The translations under genes and the position numbers were made by a program. From Thermomicrobiaceae bacterium (GTDB taxonomy: Bacteria > Chloroflexota > Chloroflexia > Thermomicrobiales > Thermomicrobiaceae), in the NCBI GenBank assembly GCA_014874455.1, contig JADBJL010000043.1, positions 1 to 35,889 of the forward strand: a DNA stretch of 35,889 nt. Reading direction: 5' to 3'. Below the pieces are notes generated by a model. That model was given only the letters and a program-made list of their open reading frames with translations, made no database searches and was not told where the DNA came from. Position 1 is the first letter of the stretch. Every line of letters begins with the position of its first letter. Shown here piece after piece: positions 7,719-15,280 of the stretch.

Positions 7719-9979
7719 CGCTCGCCCCGCGCCGGAACGATCAGGCAATCCACCACCCTGGCTCCCCGGCCGCGCTCGAAGACCACCAGCGGGTTGATGT
7801 CGATCTCGCTCACGTCGTCTTTCAGGTCGATGCAGAGCTGGGAGAAGCGGAGTAAGAGCTCGACCACCGCGTCCAGATCGGCCGGCCCAGTCCCACGGGC
7901 ACCGGTTTCGAGGAGCGGCGCCGCGCGCAGCCGCGCCAGCATCGCCCGGCAGTCGCGCCCGGTCAGGGGCGGTACCCCCAGCGCCACGTCCCTCAACAGC
8001 TCGACGAAGACCCCGCCGAGGCCGACCGCAATTGCCGGCCCGTAGACTGGATCGACCTTCATCCCCAGGATCAGCTCCCGCCCTTCCGCGACCATCTCCT
8101 GCACGAGCACCCCACTGATGCGTGCGGCGGGCGCGTACCGGCGCGCATTCTCCACGATGCGCGCGAAGCCCTCGCGCACCGCGTGATCGCCGGTAACGCC
8201 GAGCAGCACCCCACCGGCCTCGGTCTTGTGCACGATGTCGGGCGACTCGACCTTGAGCGCCACCGGGTAGCCGATCTCGCGCGCCGCCGCCAGCGCCTCC
8301 CCGGGGCTCGTAGCCAGGCGCTCGCGCGTCACCGGGATGCCGTAGAGGTCAAGGAGTTGCTTCGCCTCGCGCTCGACCAGCGGCCGCCCACCAGCGGCGC
8401 GCACCAGCGCCCGTGCCGCCTCAGCCACGGCGCTCGCCTGTGCCACCGAGCGCGGCTCAGCCTGGCGGCCTCGCAGGAACTCAGCGTAGCGGATCAGCGC
8501 GCGGACTGCCCGAAGGCCATTCTCTGCTCCCTGCAGGAACGGCACCCCGTCCAGGTGCGTCACCGGCTCCACGGGTGGCTGCCCCCAACGAGAACCGTCG
8601 TGCATCTTGCCCGTCACTAAGGACATCACCAGGAAGACTTTGTCCGGATACCGCTCCGGCATCGATCGGATGACCTGGCCGACCGGCGACGCGAGGTCGA
8701 TCATGTTGGGATAGGCCTGGCCGTACACGACCGTGTGGATGTTGGGGTCTTCGGCCATCGCGACGAGGGAGCCTTCGGTGATCTCGGGCTGCGTGGCCGC
8801 CTGGCCGGTGGTATCGAGCGGGTTGCCGACCGTGCCATACGGCGGTATGACGGGTTTGAGCTTCGCGACCGTCTCCGGTGCCAGCTCCGGGAGAGAGACG
8901 CCGAGATCCTGGCAGAGGTCGGAGATCAGCCCTCCCGCACCACCAGACACGAAAATCGTTCCGACTCCTGGCCCCTTCGGCAGCCGCTTCGAGTGGAAGG
9001 CCGCCAGCGTCTCGATCATCTCGTCCAGCGTGTTGACCCGGATGATGCCGTACTGCCGCATCACCGCGTCGATGACCTCGTCCGAGCCGACGAGCGAGCC
9101 GGTATGGGCCAGCGCCGCCTGCCGGGCTCGTTCCGAGCGGCCGACCTTCAAGACCACGATCGGCTTGGCGGCATCCGCTGCCTGCTCGGCTACCTCGAGC
9201 AGCTTCTGCGGGTCGCGGAACTGCTCGATGAAGCACCCAATGACCCGTGTCTGCTCGTCCTCGACACAGAAGCGGATGAAATCAGCAGCCTCCAGGTCGG
9301 CCTCGTTGCCGGTCGTCACCACGTAGGTAAAGCCGATCTTCCGGTCTTGAGGCGGGATGATCATGCTGTACGTAAGCAAGCCGCTCTGGAAGACGAGCGC
9401 GATGGGCCCACGCGCGATGCTGGTGTAGGGCCCGGACTTGGCCACCAGCTTCGCCGGGGTACTGACCAGCCCGAGACAGTTCGGCCCCACGACCCGGATA
9501 CCGGTGCGCCGAGCGAACTCCCGGATCTCGACTTGCCGACGTCGGGCGTCCTCGTCGTCCTGCTCTCCGAAGCCGCTGGTGATGATGTTGACCGTGGTCA
9601 CCCCCGCCCGCTCGGCCTGCTCCAGCACGCCGAGGACTGCGTGGGAAGGCACCACGATGACGGCCTGATCAACGCCGCCGGGAATGGCGTCGAGCGTCGG
9701 ATAGCAGGGCGTGCCCAGCACCTCCTGGTACTTCGGGTTGACGCCGAAGACTTCCCCCTCGAACCCGAAATTCAGGATGTTCCGATGGATGTTGAAAGCG
9801 AACCCGACCTGGGGCGTCGCCCCGACGATCGCGACTCGTCTCGGGTAGAAGAGCGCTCTCATCGCGCGATGGAACGCCGCCGGCTCGTCACGCTCCGGGC
9901 TGCGTTGGGGCGCTGGAGTGCGCTGGCGCGCAATCGCTGCCGGTGCACGGTCAGCGGGAGCTGCTCGCCCGGATTCCAT
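7715..9979 (-). CDS. ADP-forming acyl-CoA synthetase (alpha and beta parts fused)
   Basis: 754 residues. Order: CoA-binding Rossmann domain (RRVAIVGATPQVGF, 47-60), succinyl-CoA-ligase-like domain with VFQSG (196-200), phospho-His motif AHTGSLVGSD (His292), a further CoA-ligase domain with GNPLDTTGQA (386-395), and an ATP-grasp domain from about residue 535 (YPVALKVESPDIVHKTEAGG). This is the fused NDP-forming acetyl/acyl-CoA ligase family, which makes acyl-CoA reversibly with ATP to ADP plus phosphate. GGGGAGGAGG just before the ATG supports this start, although the first 35 residues are Ala/Pro-rich and not conserved. It probably activates the substrate, or recovers ATP from an acyl-CoA product, for the operon's enzymes. 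It starts 71 bases after the MaoC gene and its stop overlaps the next start. Confidence 0.87.
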   Translation of the reverse strand: MESGRAAPADRAPAAIARQRTPAPQRSPERDEPAAFHRAMRALFYPRRVAIVGATPQVGFAFNIHRNILNFGFEGEVFGVNPKYQEVLGTPCYPTLDAIPGGVDQAVIVVPSHAVLGVLEQAERAGVTTVNIITSGFGEQDDEDARRRQVEIREFARRTGIRVVGPNCLGLVSTPAKLVAKSGPYTSIARGPIALVFQSGLLTYSMIIPPQDRKIGFTYVVTTGNEADLEAADFIRFCVEDEQTRVIGCFIEQFRDPQKLLEVAEQAADAAKPIVVLKVGRSERARQAALAHTGSLVGSDEVIDAVMRQYGIIRVNTLDEMIETLAAFHSKRLPKGPGVGTIFVSGGAGGLISDLCQDLGVSLPELAPETVAKLKPVIPPYGTVGNPLDTTGQAATQPEITEGSLVAMAEDPNIHTVVYGQAYPNMIDLASPVGQVIRSMPERYPDKVFLVMSLVTGKMHDGSRWGQPPVEPVTHLDGVPFLQGAENGLRAVRALIRYAEFLRGRQAEPRSVAQASAVAEAARALVRAAGGRPLVEREAKQLLDLYGIPVTRERLATSPGEALAAAREIGYPVALKVESPDIVHKTEAGGVLLGVTGDHAVREGFARIVENARRYAPAARISGVLVQEMVAEGRELILGMKVDPVYGPAIAVGLGGVFVELLRDVALGVPPLTGRDCRAMLARLRAAPLLETGARGTGPADLDAVVELLLRFSQLCIDLKDDVSEIDINPLVVFERGRGARVVDCLIVPARGER

Positions 9980-10050
9980 CGCCGCCTCCTCCCCTCACAG
10001 TAGCTGCTGCGCCTACCTCTCACGCCCGTGCTGGCAAACCAGGGGGCCTC

Positions 10051-10539
10051 TCAGAAGTAGATGCGGCCGATCGTCTCGGCGACGCAGGCTGGCTTCTCTT
10101 CTCCCTCGACCTCGATCGTGCGCAGGTGGGTCATCTGCACAGCCTTCCCGTCGATCTCCTCGACCGAGAGGAGCCGAGTCCGCATCCGGATCCGCTTCCC
10201 CACTCGCACCGGCGCCGGGAAGCGGACACGGTTCAGCCCGTAGTTGACCGCCATTTTCCCGCCGAGGTCGACCTTCACCCCCCGGCTCAAGCTGCCGAGA
10301 TAGGGGATCAAGGACAGCGTCAGGAAGCCGTGGGCGATGGTGCCGCCGAAGAAGGTCTGCTTGGCTCGCTCCGGGTCGACGTGGATGTACTGGTGGTCGC
10401 CGGTGGCGTCGGCAAAGGCATTCACCCGCTCCTGGGTGATCTCGACCCACTCGCTGACGCCGATCTCCTCCCCCACGAGCTGCTTCAGCTCCTCGACCGT
10501 CCTGACCACGCGCTCGGGCAGCGCTTGGGGTTCGCTCAC
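10051..10539 (-). CDS. MaoC family (R)-specific enoyl-CoA hydratase
   Basis: 162 residues, a single hot-dog domain. The GTG at 10539 is chosen because AGGAG lies exactly 6 bases upstream; an earlier GTG at 10578, overlapping the previous stop, has no such site. The catalytic Asp-x4-His of the hydratase-2 motif is present in ATGDHQYIHVD (Asp48, His53), followed by GGTIAHGFLTLSL. It would add water to a trans-2-enoyl-CoA to give an (R)-3-hydroxyacyl-CoA, between the acyl-CoA dehydrogenases just upstream and the SDR dehydrogenases downstream. Proteins of this type usually work as dimers. Confidence 0.87.
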   Translation of the reverse strand: MSEPQALPERVVRTVEELKQLVGEEIGVSEWVEITQERVNAFADATGDHQYIHVDPERAKQTFFGGTIAHGFLTLSLIPYLGSLSRGVKVDLGGKMAVNYGLNRVRFPAPVRVGKRIRMRTRLLSVEEIDGKAVQMTHLRTIEVEGEEKPACVAETIGRIYF

Positions 10540-10574
10540 CACTGTCTCCTCTCCCTGCCCGCGCTCGCCGGGAC

Positions 10575-11726
10575 TCACGCCGAGCCGGCGACACGGCCGG
10601 CCAGCACCTCTTGCAACACCCGCTCGCGGTGGTACTCCGTATCGCCGTAGAGTGGCTCCAGGTGCTTCGCTCGCTTGAAGTAGAGGTGCAGGTCGTACTC
10701 CCAGGTGAAGCCGATCCCGCCGTGCACCTGGATGGCCTCGCCGCAGACGCGGCGCGCCGCCACGTTGACCGTCGACTTGGCTACCGAGGCCGCCAGCGCT
10801 GCGTCGGGCGCCCCGGCGTCGAGCGCCCAGGCCGCGTAGTACACGGCCGCGTGGGCGTTCTCGACCAGCTCCAGCATCTCGGCCAGCTTGTGCTTGATGG
10901 CCTGGAACTGCCCGATGTACTGGCCGAACTGCTTGCGCACCTTGGCGTAGTCGACCGACATCTCGAGCGCCTTACGTGCCGCGCCCAGCATCTCGGCGCT
11001 GGCACCCACCGCCGCTTGCCGGAGTGCCAGCTCCACCGCGGGCCAGGCGCCGCCCTCGGGCCCGACCAGGTTCTCCGCCGGAACCCGCACGCCTTCGAAG
11101 CGCAGCGTCGCCGTCTTCGAGGTCAGATCCATCATCACCTCGGGCTCGATCGCGAGCCCGGGCGCATCGGCTGGAACGGCGACCAGTGAGATCCCTTCAG
11201 CACCGCGCCCCTCGCCCGCTCGGGCGACGACCAGGATCACGTCCACCGACTGCCCGAACGGCACGAAGCGCTTGATCCCGTCGAGCCGGTAGCCGTCGCC
11301 GTCTCGCCGCAGGGAGAGGCTGATGGCCTCAGGCCCCCAGGCGATCCCACCCTCCAGGAAAGCGAGCGACATTGTCAGATCGCCGTTGCAGACGTCCGGG
11401 AGATAGCGCGCCTGCGCGCGGCGGTCGCCCGAGGCCATGAGCGCCCCGCCGGCCAGGATCACGGTGGCGAAGTACGGCCCAGGGTACGGGATGCGACCCA
11501 TCTCCTCGAGCACGATCGCTTGCTCGATCATCCCGAGCCCGGCCCCGCCGTACTCCTCGGGGAAGGGAAGCGTGCCGAGCTGGATCAACCGCCGGTACAG
11601 GCCGCGATCGTAGCCACGCGGGTCGTCCATCATCGCGCGGACGTGGCTGACCGGACACTGCTCGCTCAGGAACTCCCGCACCAGGCCGCGCAGCATGACC
11701 TGATCTTCGGTGAACTCGAAATCCAT
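10575..11726 (-). CDS. acyl-CoA dehydrogenase, subunit lacking the catalytic Glu
   Basis: 383 residues. The ATG at 11726 lies one base after the stop of the preceding dehydrogenase gene (TGAGATG), so the pair is translationally coupled; upstream open frame is that gene read out of frame. ACAD signatures: FPEEYGGAGLGMIEQAIVLEE (55-75), RKQFGQYIGQFQAIKHKLAEM (264-284) and QVHGGIGFTWEYDLHLYFKR (333-352). The helix position that carries the catalytic Glu in the neighbour has ALRQAAVG, and the C-terminal end has LYGDTEYH instead of the usual E-G-T motif, so no catalytic base is seen at either known site. This is what is known for one subunit of actinobacterial alpha2-beta2 steroid acyl-CoA dehydrogenases (FadE28/FadE29 type). 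Heterotetramer formation is inferred. Confidence 0.87.
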   Translation of the reverse strand: MDFEFTEDQVMLRGLVREFLSEQCPVSHVRAMMDDPRGYDRGLYRRLIQLGTLPFPEEYGGAGLGMIEQAIVLEEMGRIPYPGPYFATVILAGGALMASGDRRAQARYLPDVCNGDLTMSLAFLEGGIAWGPEAISLSLRRDGDGYRLDGIKRFVPFGQSVDVILVVARAGEGRGAEGISLVAVPADAPGLAIEPEVMMDLTSKTATLRFEGVRVPAENLVGPEGGAWPAVELALRQAAVGASAEMLGAARKALEMSVDYAKVRKQFGQYIGQFQAIKHKLAEMLELVENAHAAVYYAAWALDAGAPDAALAASVAKSTVNVAARRVCGEAIQVHGGIGFTWEYDLHLYFKRAKHLEPLYGDTEYHRERVLQEVLAGRVAGSA

Positions 11727-11727
11727 C

Positions 11728-12975
11728 TCAGTCCGCTCCGTCCCCACTTGCGGCTCTGGCCGTCTGTGCCGCAACGCGGTCGGCCCGCACCTCTTTCGGC
11801 AGGCCGAGTACCCGTTCGCCGATGATGTTCTTCTGGATCTCGGAAGAGCCCGCGTAGATCGTGCCTGCGCGCGACCAGAGGAAGGCGTACATCCAGCTTC
11901 CCTCTTCGCCATAGTCGACACCGGGTACCAGCGCGAGCTCGTCGGGAAGACCGCCCACCTGCTGGCCGTAGGGGCCCAGCACGTCCAGGATCGACTCCTG
12001 GACACGCTTATCGAGTTCGGAGTAGTGCAGCTTGGCGAGCGAGGACTCCGGGCCGGGGCGCAGCCCACGCTCCAACCGGCTCAAGATACGGAGCGAGGCA
12101 TAGCGCAGCACTTCCATCTCAGCGTAGATCTGCCCGAGCTTTTGCCGCACCACCGGATCCTCGATGGCCGGGCGACCGTCTCGCTGCAACACCCAGCAGA
12201 CCTCGAGCAGCCTGGTGACTTGCTGGAGCATTCGCGCGTAGCGGCTGAGCGTGTTGCCACCCCGCTCGTAGGAGAGCGTCGTCTGGGCGATCCGCCACCC
12301 GGCGTTGAGCTCACCAACCAGGTTCTCGCGAGGCACGCGGACATTGGTGAAGAACACCTCGCAGAACTCGCCGCTTCCGCTGATCTGCTTGAGCGTCCGC
12401 ACCTCGATACCTGGGGAATGCATGTCGACCAGGAGGCAGGAAATCCCCTCGTGCTTGGGCGCGGTGCGGTCAGTTCGAGCCAGCAGCAGGCCCCAATCCG
12501 CGTTGTGGGCGCCGCTCGTCCAGATCTTCTGTCCGTTGATCACGAACTCGTCGCCGTCGAGGTCGGCGCGGCACTGGAGGCTGGCTAGGTCGGAGCCGGC
12601 GTTGGGCTCTGAGTAGAGCTGGCACCAGAGCTCCTCGGCCGTGAGCAGCTTGTGGATGAAGCGCCGCTTTTGCTGCTCGGTTCCGTGGTGGATCAGGGTG
12701 GGGATCACGATCGCGATGCCGAGGCCGTTGAGCGGGGGCGGTGCCTTGGCCCGCACCATCTCTTCCCCGACGATCGCCTGCTCCATCGGTCGCGCGTCGC
12801 GCCCGCCGTATTCCCTGGGCAACCCCATGCCGACGAAGCCAGCGTCGTACAGCTTGCGGTGCCAGGCCTTCTTCTCCTCCATCGTGGTGAGCTTCTGGCG
12901 CGGCACGTTCTCGGCCAGCCAGGCGCGTACCCGCTGCCTGAAGGCCTGATCCTCGGCCGTATAGCTGAGATCCAT
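11728..12975 (-). CDS. acyl-CoA dehydrogenase, catalytic subunit
   Basis: 415 residues and the first gene of the operon. The ATG at 12975 has GGAGGG five bases upstream; a frame reaching 13212 is not supported. Motifs: LPREYGGR (52-59), CQLYSEPNAGSDLASLQ (118-134), GQKIWTSGAHNADW (148-161), and YAGSSEIQKNIIGERVLG (374-391). The usual C-terminal catalytic Glu is replaced by Ala375 (YAG instead of YEG), but Glu237 in LSYERGG occupies the alternative base position used by long-chain, isovaleryl and many FadE enzymes. It would carry FAD and form the alpha,beta double bond of an acyl-CoA, passing electrons to an ETF not encoded here. Confidence 0.87.
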   Translation of the reverse strand: MDLSYTAEDQAFRQRVRAWLAENVPRQKLTTMEEKKAWHRKLYDAGFVGMGLPREYGGRDARPMEQAIVGEEMVRAKAPPPLNGLGIAIVIPTLIHHGTEQQKRRFIHKLLTAEELWCQLYSEPNAGSDLASLQCRADLDGDEFVINGQKIWTSGAHNADWGLLLARTDRTAPKHEGISCLLVDMHSPGIEVRTLKQISGSGEFCEVFFTNVRVPRENLVGELNAGWRIAQTTLSYERGGNTLSRYARMLQQVTRLLEVCWVLQRDGRPAIEDPVVRQKLGQIYAEMEVLRYASLRILSRLERGLRPGPESSLAKLHYSELDKRVQESILDVLGPYGQQVGGLPDELALVPGVDYGEEGSWMYAFLWSRAGTIYAGSSEIQKNIIGERVLGLPKEVRADRVAAQTARAASGDGAD

Positions 12976-13300
12976 CTCGACCCTCCTCTGGTAGGCACAG
13001 CGACTGGCCAGCGGCCGATCCCCTGCCTCGCACGGCGACGCCGCCATAGGGCCGACACCTGCCCAGCTATGCGAGCGCTCATCGGTCGCCGAGCCACGCA
13101 CCGTCGCGGGAAAGCTCGCGTCCACGTTACCGCGGCGCTCCTTCGCTGTCAATTCGCCCACATGACGTCGCTGGTGCACACGCCGTCCGCGACGTCGAGC
13201 GTGGATCTTCACTCGGCGCTCAGGGGCACACTCTTAGGTTCGACAGCTGACACGCAGAGTGCCTCACCGGTGGTGGAAGAGTGACCAGGCACGCTCGCGC
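12976..13300. promoter_or_regulatory. divergent upstream region with candidate operon promoter
   Basis: No gene is visible here. On the minus strand TTGACA (complement of 13147-13152) is followed after 17 bases by TAACGT (complement of 13124-13129), about 150 bases before the first operon gene. The -35 is perfect and the -10 poor, as expected of a regulated promoter, but no operator repeat stands out and no regulator gene lies next to the operon. Confidence 0.4.
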
Positions 13301-13330
13301 TTGACAGCGCGTGTGGCCACGGCCTATACT
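13301..13330 (+). promoter_or_regulatory. promoter of the tRNA-Leu/Val/Phe cluster
   Basis: TTGACA (13301-13306), an 18-base spacer, and TATACT (13325-13330), 27 bases before tRNA-Leu. This is a near-consensus housekeeping promoter and the strongest in the window together with that of tRNA-Gln. Confidence 0.85.
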
Positions 13331-13357
13331 TTCTGATGCTGCTGGAGGGCAGCGCCT

Positions 13358-13444
13358 GCCGAGGTGGCGGAACAGGCAGACGCGCTACCTTGAGGGGGTA
13401 GTGCCCGAAAGGGCGTGGGGGTTCAAATCCCTTCCTCGGCACCA
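13358..13444 (+). tRNA. tRNA-Leu (anticodon GAG)
   Basis: Acceptor GCCGAGG pairs with CCTCGGC. The anticodon stem CTACC/GGTAG encloses GAG at 13392-13394. A long variable arm (GCCCGAAAGGGC) marks a class II tRNA, and the T-loop is TTCAAAT. The discriminator A (13441) and CCA (13442-13444) are encoded, unlike in the other four tRNAs here. It reads CUC and CUU. Confidence 0.95.
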
Positions 13445-13457
13445 GGGTCGTGCTTAT

Positions 13458-13530
13458 GGGCGATTAGCTCAGTTGGTAGAGCGCCACGTTTACACCGTGG
13501 AAGTCAGAGGTTCGAGTCCTCTATCGCCCA
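13458..13530 (+). tRNA. tRNA-Val (anticodon TAC)
   Basis: Acceptor GGGCGAT pairs with ATCGCCC. Anticodon stem CCACG/CGTGG with TAC at 13491-13493, T-loop TTCGAGT, discriminator A at 13530. CCA is not encoded (CGA follows). Thirteen bases after tRNA-Leu, so same transcript. Confidence 0.95.
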
Positions 13531-13541
13531 CGAACGCGGGT

Positions 13542-13610
13542 TGCCCGGCGAAGTCCAAGCCGCGCTCGCATGGCGGAGCACGATTGTACCAGAGCCGGGC
13601 ACTTTTCTTT
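13542..13610 (+). other. possible long-loop hairpin with U-rich tail after tRNA-Val
   Basis: TGCCCGGC (13542-13549) pairs with GCCGGGCA (13594-13601) across a 44-base loop and is followed by CTTTTCTTT. It could be a weak terminator or a processing structure between tRNA-Val and tRNA-Phe. The long loop makes this uncertain. Confidence 0.3.
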
Positions 13611-13669
13611 GAGCAGTTCGGCGGGGAGACCAGGATACGTCATCCCGGCCTGAATCCCCGGCAGAGCGA

Positions 13670-13742
13670 GGTCGGGTAGCTCAGTCGGTAGAGCACGTGA
13701 CTGAAAATCACGGTGTCGCCGGTTCGATTCCGGCCCCGACCA
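13670..13742 (+). tRNA. tRNA-Phe (anticodon GAA)
   Basis: Acceptor GGTCGGG pairs with CCCGACC. Anticodon stem CGTGA/TCACG with GAA at 13703-13705, T arm GCCGG-TTCGATT-CCGGC fully paired, discriminator A at 13742. CCA is not encoded. Confidence 0.95.
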
Positions 13743-13748
13743 CTCGTG

Positions 13749-13780
13749 AAACCCCCGCCCCAAGGCGGGGGTTTCTTTCA
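13749..13780 (+). terminator. intrinsic terminator of the tRNA cluster
   Basis: A perfect 11-bp stem (13749-13759 with 13764-13774), 4-base loop, outer A-T pairs and a T-rich tail (TTTCTTTC). Because the stem begins with AAA on the other strand it could also act on minus-strand transcripts from the DUF2090 gene. Confidence 0.92.
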
Positions 13781-13796
13781 CGCTTCAAGCACTGAA

Positions 13797-13870
13797 CACA
13801 GGCACGTCGCGCCTGTGCCGGTCAAGACAGCTTCGCGAGCATGGTGGCGGGCTTCAAATTACCTGCCACC
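13797..13870. other. two hairpin-forming segments between tRNA-Phe and the DUF2090 gene
   Basis: CACAGGC (13797-13803) pairs with GCCTGTG (13811-13817), and GGTGGC (13843-13848) pairs with GCCACC (13865-13870), with the stem extending inward by three more pairs, one of them G-T. They lie in the 3' flank of a minus-strand gene and could help end its transcript. No gene is seen in 13781-13932. Confidence 0.35.
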
Positions 13871-13932
13871 AGCCCCCATGCATCCACCGGTCGAACCGGT
13901 ACGCTGTGCTGGCTGAGAGCAAGCATGCATCC

Positions 13933-14850
13933 TCAGTCAGCCGCTGCCGCTACCTGGACGAAGAGGTCGATCGCGCGCAGGTAGTTCGCTGCAATCTTCT
14001 CTGCCGCATCCTGCCGCGTCAACGCCCTGTTCAGGAAGCCCTGCACGCCCTCCCACCAGAGCGTTCGCCCGATCGCGAACCCGATGTAGCCGGGAACACC
14101 AGCGGCCTGCCGCAGCCAGTGATCCACCCGCTCAGGATCAGCGCCACGACCCAGCACCACGCAGCCGACCCGGTCGCGGCCGCCGCTCCGAACCTGGGCC
14201 GCCATGCGCTCGCAGTCCTCGCGCCGATCCAATCCCTCGATCTTCCAGACATCCGGCTCGATCCCGGCCTCGTAGAACTCGGCCACAGCCTGGATCGTCA
14301 AGTCGGGGCGCACCTCCCGGTCATAGCGGTCAGTGTCGCCCCCGACCGACTCGAGCTGCGCCTTCGTGGCCGGCACGAGCAGCTCCAGGAGGAACTTCCG
14401 GTCGCGCTCTCGCAGCCAGTCGTTCAGTCGCTTGAGGCGCTCGAACTGGATGCGCTTGGTCGTTGCGTCGTCGTCCGGGTTGAAGCGAACCAGCACCTTG
14501 GAGAAGGTCGGGTCGAAGTCCTCGATGTGCCGGCCGAACTCGTCGCCGTACTCGAAGTCGAACACCTTTTGCCCACTCTTCTCCACCGGCATGGCAAGGA
14601 TGTACCCCTTCGCGCGGGCCAGCCTCGCGACCTGGCTTCCGTATTGCTCGTCGACCAGGATGCCAGCCGCCTCCTTCGGCGCCCCACGCCCGATGGCGAC
14701 CTCGAAACCCTCGAAGATCACCGACTTCGAGTCGCTGATCCGCTGGTGCCGCTCTGCTTCCGGCACTCCTGCTTTCGCCGCCATCTCCTCGAACGAGCTG
14801 CGATGATCGAACGCCAGGATGTAGAGTGGCTTGTCGTACCCAACAGCCAT
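13933..14850 (-). CDS. stand-alone DUF2090 protein (IolC C-terminal aldolase-like domain)
   Basis: 305 residues from an ATG with a strong AAAGGAGG eight bases upstream. The opening KPLYILAFDHRSSF and the later VDEQYGSQVARLARAKG and FAIGRTLWWEG are typical of DUF2090. This TIM-barrel domain is usually fused behind the IolC sugar kinase, where it is thought to act as the 2-deoxy-5-keto-gluconate-6-phosphate aldolase of inositol breakdown. Here it is free-standing, full length, and no inositol gene is nearby. Lysines in MPVEKSGQK and DVWKIEG are candidates for a Schiff base, but I cannot assign one. It is a single-gene unit between tRNA genes. The fold is likely; the substrate is unknown. Confidence 0.8.
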   Translation of the reverse strand: MAVGYDKPLYILAFDHRSSFEEMAAKAGVPEAERHQRISDSKSVIFEGFEVAIGRGAPKEAAGILVDEQYGSQVARLARAKGYILAMPVEKSGQKVFDFEYGDEFGRHIEDFDPTFSKVLVRFNPDDDATTKRIQFERLKRLNDWLRERDRKFLLELLVPATKAQLESVGGDTDRYDREVRPDLTIQAVAEFYEAGIEPDVWKIEGLDRREDCERMAAQVRSGGRDRVGCVVLGRGADPERVDHWLRQAAGVPGYIGFAIGRTLWWEGVQGFLNRALTRQDAAEKIAANYLRAIDLFVQVAAAAD

Positions 14851-15071
14851 GGCTCGACCTCCTTTGCTCTCCCTGTTCCTCGTCCTTAAGCTACCTGATC
14901 AAGCTGGCAGAGGCAACTGCTCGATACTGGAGTCGACATCAGTCGCAATCCCCGGGGGTGTACCGCGCCCCTGGAACCAACTCCGACCACCAGTGGGTAC
15001 TTGGAGGCACCGGGCAACTCCGCCTCCATAGCACGTATCCGTTCGCTGCATAACCAGGGACTCGCCAGCGG

Positions 15072-15101
15072 TTGACAAGACCCGGCCGGACGCGGTATCC
15101 T
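15072..15101 (+). promoter_or_regulatory. promoter of tRNA-Gln
   Basis: TTGACA (15072-15077), 18-base spacer, TATCCT (15096-15101), 14 bases before the mature tRNA. Confidence 0.8.
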
Positions 15102-15115
15102 TGCGTGTGCTGCGG

Positions 15116-15186
15116 TGGGGAGTCGTCTAACGGTAGGACGGCTGGCTCTGGACCAGCAAGGTGGGGGTCGAAACCCGGCTCCCCAG
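15116..15186 (+). tRNA. tRNA-Gln (anticodon CTG), unusual T arm
   Basis: Acceptor TGGGGAG pairs with CTCCCCA, the D arm GTC-TAACGGTAG-GAC is normal, and anticodon stem GCTGG/CCAGC encloses CTG at 15148-15150. The T arm is odd: the best stem has one G-G mismatch and one G-T pair, and the loop reads GTCGAAA, so the nearly universal T at position 54 is G. The discriminator is G (15186) and CCA is not encoded. It is probably functional, as it has a good promoter, but a sequencing error in the T arm is possible. Confidence 0.85.
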
Positions 15187-15193
15187 CCCTTGG

Positions 15194-15219
15194 GAGCCGC
15201 CGGAACCGTCCGGCGGCTC
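15194..15219 (+). terminator. GC-rich hairpin after tRNA-Gln
   Basis: GAGCCGCCGGA (15194-15204) pairs perfectly with TCCGGCGGCTC (15209-15219) around a 4-base loop, 7 bases after the tRNA. There is no T-run, so termination would be weak or factor-assisted. Some transcription may continue into hflX. Confidence 0.55.
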
Positions 15220-15243
15220 ACTGTATCCGGTCGGTGCTTCTCG

Positions 15244-15249
15244 TATACT
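15244..15249 (+). promoter_or_regulatory. possible -10 element for hflX
   Basis: TATACT lies 32 bases before the hflX Shine-Dalgarno; no good -35 hexamer is found at the right distance. If real, transcripts start at about 15256, after the only canonical upstream start codon (GTG 15234), which would favour initiation at 15300. Confidence 0.35.
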
Positions 15250-15280
15250 TTCTGCACTGGCCGGCAGGATCAACCTGCAC

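Noticed and set aside
8735-10003. Long plus-strand frame (422 codons) opposite the acyl-CoA synthetase gene
   Set aside because: It mirrors a well-supported minus-strand gene and has the Arg/Asp/His-rich composition of antisense GC-rich DNA, with no recognisable motif.
10540-10578. MaoC start at GTG 10578 overlapping the previous stop
   Set aside because: Attractive as a GTGA overlap but without Shine-Dalgarno; GTG 10539 has AGGAG at ideal distance.
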